This document shows positions 7,274 to 9,867 of a stretch of 9,867 bases of DNA, piece after piece; the stretch's first letter is position 1; every line of letters begins with the position of its first letter. The position numbers were made by a program, and so were the translations under genes. The stretch is from CAZVRZ01 sp964629965 (lineage in GTDB: Bacteria; Chloroflexota; Anaerolineae; Anaerolineales; UBA4823). The stretch spans positions 1 through 9,867 of the forward strand of contig CAZVRZ010000176.1 of the NCBI GenBank assembly GCA_964629965.1, given 5' to 3'. The notes beneath the pieces were generated by a model, which saw only the letters and a list, made by a program, of their open reading frames with translations, searched no databases and was not told where the DNA came from.

Positions 7274-7773
7274 GACAAAAACAACTTTCGCAACCCACCC
7301 GCGTTAACGAGTTAGCCGGGGCGCAGCTCGAGATCAGCGGTATTCAAAATGACAGCCTGAGTGAATCTGCCATCATCGTCAACCGAGGCACAATGGCGCA
7401 GCCAATGAGTGGTTGGGCGCTGGTCACTCTGCGGGGTGGGCAAGTCTATACGTTTCCGGATGATTTAATCCTACTGCCAGGGGGGGCGGTGGTCATTCAC
7501 AGTGGGCAAGGTGCATCAGAAAACCCACCGCATGACCTGTTCTGGACACATGAACAAAGATGGAGTAACCAGAGCGATACAGCAATCCTCTTTGACGTTC
7601 ATGGACTTGAGGTAGATCGCTGGGTCTATCCACACGGGCGCATATCGGGCAGCGCCGCTAAACATCCTAAGAGACTGGTACGCGACGGAGATACATGGCG
7701 CGTGGTGAATGAGCAGAAAATAGAAACGCAAAGAAGCCGACAAATTGTGAGATTTCCTCGAAAAAGAGGTTAA
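7270..7773 (+). CDS. Lamin-tail-domain (LTD) protein, no signal peptide
   Basis: 167 residues. Residues about 18-121 show the LTD immunoglobulin-like pattern: an EISG strand, GW at 48-49 followed by a hydrophobic strand, YTFPDDLILLPGG (60-72), a short strand VVIHSG, and the WSNQSDTAILFDVHGLEVDRW block (98-118) that is highly characteristic. A basic C-terminal tail follows (about 130-167, ending RFPRKRG). Most bacterial LTDs sit in secreted or surface proteins next to nuclease or peptidase domains. This one has no signal peptide or membrane segment, so it is predicted cytoplasmic, unless it uses a non-classical route. AGGAGA (7258-7263) and an ATGA overlap with the truncated stress protein mark the start. 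The HAD gene follows 1 base after the TAA. The function is unknown; a binding or scaffold role is an inference. Confidence 0.78.
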   Translation: MRQKQLSQPTRVNELAGAQLEISGIQNDSLSESAIIVNRGTMAQPMSGWALVTLRGGQVYTFPDDLILLPGGAVVIHSGQGASENPPHDLFWTHEQRWSNQSDTAILFDVHGLEVDRWVYPHGRISGSAAKHPKRLVRDGDTWRVVNEQKIETQRSRQIVRFPRKRG

Positions 7774-7774
7774 G

Positions 7775-8467
7775 ATGCACCGACGTGTGCTGGCATTTGA
7801 TTTTGACGGAACCCTGGCTGTGAATGGCAGTGTGCCTCCAATACTGCAGATAGCCTTGGATCGATTGCGTGCGTTTGGATATGTTCTTTTCCTGGCGACA
7901 GGTCGGAGGTATGGGAGCATTGAATTGGGCTCGCTTAGCAACCTCTTCGCCGGTATCGTGTGGGAGAACGGCGCTGTACTCTACCACACCGCTACCGAAG
8001 AGGTTTACCTGCCTTTTGGTTCTGTTGACCCGCGGTTAAAGTAAGCGTTGAAGGCATCCGGAGTGCCCCTGTAATCAGGTCAGGCAATCGTCTCAACCTG
8101 GACCCCTCATGAAAAAACGGTCTGGCGCGTACTCAATGAATGGGGCGGCGAATCTGTGGTCGCGTATAATAAAGGCGCAGTGATGATCCTGCCTGCAGGC
8201 GCATCAAAAGGAGCTGGACTTGAACGTCTTTTAGGGATATGTGGGTATTCACCTCGCAACCTGGTGGCATTTGGAGATGGAGAGAATGATCTATCCTTGC
8301 TGGAGTTGGGGGAATTTGGCGTAGCTGTGGCCGATGCCGTGTCATCTCTGAAAGCCGTAGCAGATATGGTGACTACCCGGCCTGGGCCGGCCGGAGTGCT
8401 GGAAGTGTTGGAGGCCTACTGGCTGAACAGTTTAACGCCCAGCATCCCCTTGCGGCGTGAACGCCAG
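7775..8467 (+). pseudogene. Cof-like HAD phosphatase (HAD-IIB), two in-frame TAA codons, 3' end replaced by IS remnant
   Basis: The frame begins at ATG 7775, 1 base after the lamin-tail gene. It shows HAD motif I DFDGT with Asp9 and Asp11, motif II LATGRR (Thr42), and the WENGA block typical of Cof-type sugar/nucleotide phosphatases (63-67). TAA follows at 8042-8044 (codon 90) and again at 8072-8074 (codon 100). The same frame then resumes clear homology: NKGAVMILPAGASKG with the motif III lysine (codon 145) and the motif IV GDGEND (167-172). All catalytic motifs survive, and no frameshift separates the halves. The frame passes through PIPLRRERQ-like sequence near 8445-8467 and then turns into transposase sequence, so the original 3' end is lost or was never this. 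The N-terminal 89 codons alone would lack motifs III and IV. I judge it a pseudogene; sequence error or readthrough remain possible. Confidence 0.82.
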
Positions 8468-8884
8468 ATTCTACATTTTCTGGCCGAGTATCTCGGTCAA
8501 TTCGGGTTACGGCTTATAGACACCAAGATAGATATTGATTGCATAACGATCAGTGCCTCAGCAGCCAGTTTGTCGGCCTCATGTCCGCAATGTCATCACG
8601 ATAGCTCAAAAGTGCATAGTGGCTACGTTCGCACGCTGGCAGATTTGTCGCTGGGGGCAAGGAAAGTCGTTGTCCATCTTGATGTTCGTTGTTTTTTCTG
8701 CAAAGAGCAAACATGCAAATACGCGACATTCGCTGAGCCCGTCTCAGAATTCGCAGTTCGACATGCCCGAAGGTCGAACCAGTTACGGAAGGCCTTATGT
8801 GAGATTGCCTTCGAATCGGGTGGCAGAGAAGTTGCATTATGGAAAAATTTCACCGGACACATTGCTGAGGCTGATTAGAAACAC
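8468..8884 (+). mobile_element. ISL3-family transposase remnant, frameshifted and truncated
   Basis: From about 8468 the HAD reading frame becomes an ISL3-type transposase N-terminus. It includes a zinc-ribbon start (CPQCHHDSSKVHSGY, first Cys pair 8582-8593), RTLADLSLGARKVVVHLDVR, and a second Cys pair in CFFCKEQTCKYATFAE. Recognisable sequence continues to ALCEIAFESGG (about 8824). Homology then moves to the +1-shifted frame: VAEKLHYG and ISPDTLLRLIRNT (about 8820-8884). A small deletion of roughly 10-20 bases, or an equivalent frameshift, explains the switch. Only about 140 of the usual 400 or more residues remain; the DDE catalytic domain is absent. No terminal inverted repeats or target duplication can be recognised. 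The element is therefore inactive. It joins the HAD gene at its left edge and the convergent prenyltransferase stop at its right edge. Confidence 0.78.
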
Positions 8885-9795
8885 TACACAGCGAAAACGA
8901 ACCCTAACAAGGCCAGTAAAGCCATAAGAACAAAAAGTGCTACCCCACCCGTCGTCAGTAGATAATAATTTGTGCGAGTGGGCGAATGGATGACCCGGTG
9001 GATTAAGACCATTTGCCAGATTGCCAACGGAACTGTCCATCCCATCCGCTGTCCGGGGTATTTTGAAAACAACCCTTGAACGACCAGGAACAGGATTGAG
9101 CAACCGATTAAAGCAGTCACCACCCAGGCCGCGCCCTGCAGTCCAAGGCGAACCGTCAGCGTTTTTTTGCCAACGGACAGATCTGCCGCGCGGTCAGGAA
9201 ATTCAAAAGAGATCAGCATCGCAGTGTGAACCAGAACCAGGGGTATGCCAACCAGCCATAATTCATCTGGCGGAAAACTGCCCTGCATACAATAACCTGC
9301 CAGAGGTACGAGCAGGGCAACGATGACCGATGTGGTTAGCTCGCCCCAGCCGGACGACATAAGGGAAAGGGGCGGCGATGAGTAAAACCAGGAGCCTAGA
9401 AGGCTGAAGATAATAATGGGGATCATCCAGACCGATAAGAGGGAGGCAAGTATGCCGGTCAGGAGCGCGACCACAGCGCAAATGTGGGCCGCAGCCAAGA
9501 CCGCTGCGGGCGGTATTTCGCCCGCAGCGAGAATTCCGGAGCCGCCCGAAAACCAGGTGCGGTTGTCTGCCGCCAGGCGGTCGACCTCCATATCGTAATA
9601 TTCATTCAGGTATTGCGCCATGAGCTGGATGGACGTTACCACCACCTGCCCGAGCAAATATACAGCCCAATTAATGGTAATCCCCATCTGGACTGCGGCG
9701 GCTGCGCCGAGAGCATATAGCAAAAATCCTCCCAGCAGGAAAACGACCCTCGTGAGTTTAATAAAGTTCCAGAACCTGCTGCGGAAGTTGGATAT
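8884..9795 (-). CDS. UbiA/MenA-type prenyltransferase with apparent ATA start
   Basis: Membrane prenyltransferase with about eight or nine hydrophobic segments. Counting from the ATA at 9793-9795 it has 303 residues, normal for UbiA enzymes. The first Asp-rich motif is NEYYDMEVD (64-72, Asp68 and Asp72), followed by ADNRTWFSGGSG. The second is DRAADLSVGKKTL (201-213, Asp201 and Asp205). The pattern is closest to MenA-like 1,4-dihydroxy-2-naphthoate prenyltransferases, but the acceptor is not certain. Coding similarity extends upstream of the first TTG (9721-9723) through FWNFIKLTRVVFLLGGFL, so the true start lies further up. The only fitting place is ATA 9793-9795, 5 bases after AGGCAGG. The next residues, SNFRSRFWNF, look like a normal beginning. 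ATA probably replaced ATG; it may be a weak start or a lost one. The stop TAG (8884-8886) abuts the transposase remnant. Confidence 0.82.
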   Translation of the reverse strand: MSNFRSRFWNFIKLTRVVFLLGGFLLYALGAAAAVQMGITINWAVYLLGQVVVTSIQLMAQYLNEYYDMEVDRLAADNRTWFSGGSGILAAGEIPPAAVLAAAHICAVVALLTGILASLLSVWMIPIIIFSLLGSWFYSSPPLSLMSSGWGELTTSVIVALLVPLAGYCMQGSFPPDELWLVGIPLVLVHTAMLISFEFPDRAADLSVGKKTLTVRLGLQGAAWVVTALIGCSILFLVVQGLFSKYPGQRMGWTVPLAIWQMVLIHRVIHSPTRTNYYLLTTGGVALFVLMALLALLGFVFAV

Positions 9796-9800
9796 TTCTA

Positions 9801-9807
9801 CCTGCCT
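9801..9807 (-). promoter_or_regulatory. Ribosome binding site deciding the prenyltransferase start
   Basis: On the minus strand AGGCAGG lies 5 bases upstream of ATA 9793-9795. No ATG, GTG or TTG lies at proper spacing in this frame; the first in-frame alternative is TTG 9721-9723, inside the first membrane helix. This supports ATA as the ancestral or actual start position. Confidence 0.45.
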
Positions 9808-9816
9808 TTCTCTAAG

Positions 9817-9867
9817 CTAGACTTTATCCATCTGAAGATGGTCAAACCGTGTAACACACGGCATTTC
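9817..9867 (-). CDS. Possible 3' end of an upstream minus-strand gene
   Basis: A minus-strand frame enters from the right edge and ends at TAG 9817-9819, 21 bases before the prenyltransferase start and in the same frame. The visible residues (EMPCVTRFDHLQMDKV) resemble a soluble protein end, but 16 residues are too few to call. If real, it would be cotranscribed with the prenyltransferase. It could equally be noncoding leader sequence. Confidence 0.22.
   Translation of the reverse strand, partial: EMPCVTRFDHLQMDKV
9847..9861. repeat. Short inverted repeat CCGTGT-aac-ACACGG
   Basis: Perfect 6-base arms around a 3-base loop, upstream of the prenyltransferase on the minus strand. There is no T-run on either side. 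It could be an operator or a chance hairpin; nothing else supports a role. Confidence 0.2.

Noticed and set aside
5280..8074. Alternative genetic code with UAG (and UAA) read as an amino acid
   Set aside because: TAA and TAG also end apparently intact genes here (TAA after the dehydrogenase, ATPase and lamin-tail gene; TAG after the prenyltransferase). A genome-wide reassignment is unlikely; local suppression cannot be excluded.
8824..8840. Programmed ribosomal frameshift in the transposase
   Set aside because: No slippery heptamer is seen, part of the protein segment is missing at the switch, and the catalytic domain is absent, so decay is simpler.
9847..9861. Rho-independent terminator
   Set aside because: The arms are short and there is no T-run after the hairpin on either strand.

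Overview
The window reads as bacterial chromosomal DNA with dense, short-spaced genes and strong AGGAGG-type ribosome binding sites. The gene content (tandem universal stress protein, CBS-tailed site-2 protease, PsiE, MpsC/DUF2294, a lone lamin-tail domain, an ISL3-type transposase) is what I associate with Chloroflexota, perhaps Anaerolineae. That placement is an inference from family content, not from a marker gene.

Layout. 3-170 is the 3' end of a membrane protein, followed by a small two-helix membrane protein (183-428). Next come an intact short-chain dehydrogenase (458-1267), an intact Ca2+-type P-type ATPase (1327-4005) and an intact two-domain universal stress protein (4045-5121), all on the + strand with short gaps. 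From 5178 a second, tightly packed + strand run begins: site-2 protease with CBS domains, PsiE-like membrane protein, MpsC-domain protein, a universal stress protein stub, a lamin-tail-domain protein and a Cof-like HAD phosphatase. Three of these junctions are ATGA start/stop overlaps (6290-6293, 6730-6733, 7270-7273), so the run was built as an operon. The HAD gene runs in frame into a broken ISL3-type transposase fragment (about 8468-8884). Convergent to it, on the - strand, lies a UbiA/MenA-type prenyltransferase (8884-9795).

The striking feature is a sharp change in gene integrity. Everything from 458 to 5121 looks functional. Between 5178 and 9795, the protease has two in-frame TAG codons, the HAD gene has two in-frame TAA codons, a universal stress protein is cut to 40 codons, the transposase is frameshifted and truncated at both ends, and the prenyltransferase has ATA where its ATG should be. 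PsiE, MpsC and the lamin-tail gene remain open. The nonsense codons leave the reading frames of the protease and HAD genes otherwise unbroken, so the lesions are either recent substitutions, sequence errors, or sites of readthrough or reinitiation. One protease stop overlaps an AGGAGGG that could restart translation.

Functionally, the first block suggests ion homeostasis and stress (Ca2+ export, nucleotide-binding stress protein, NAD(H) oxidoreductase). The second suggests membrane and envelope stress: intramembrane proteolysis under CBS control, a PsiE membrane protein, and an MpsC domain known elsewhere from a membrane-potential/bicarbonate system. I found no RNA genes, CRISPR arrays or convincing rho-independent terminators, and there is no stretch over 300 bases without a gene or gene remnant.
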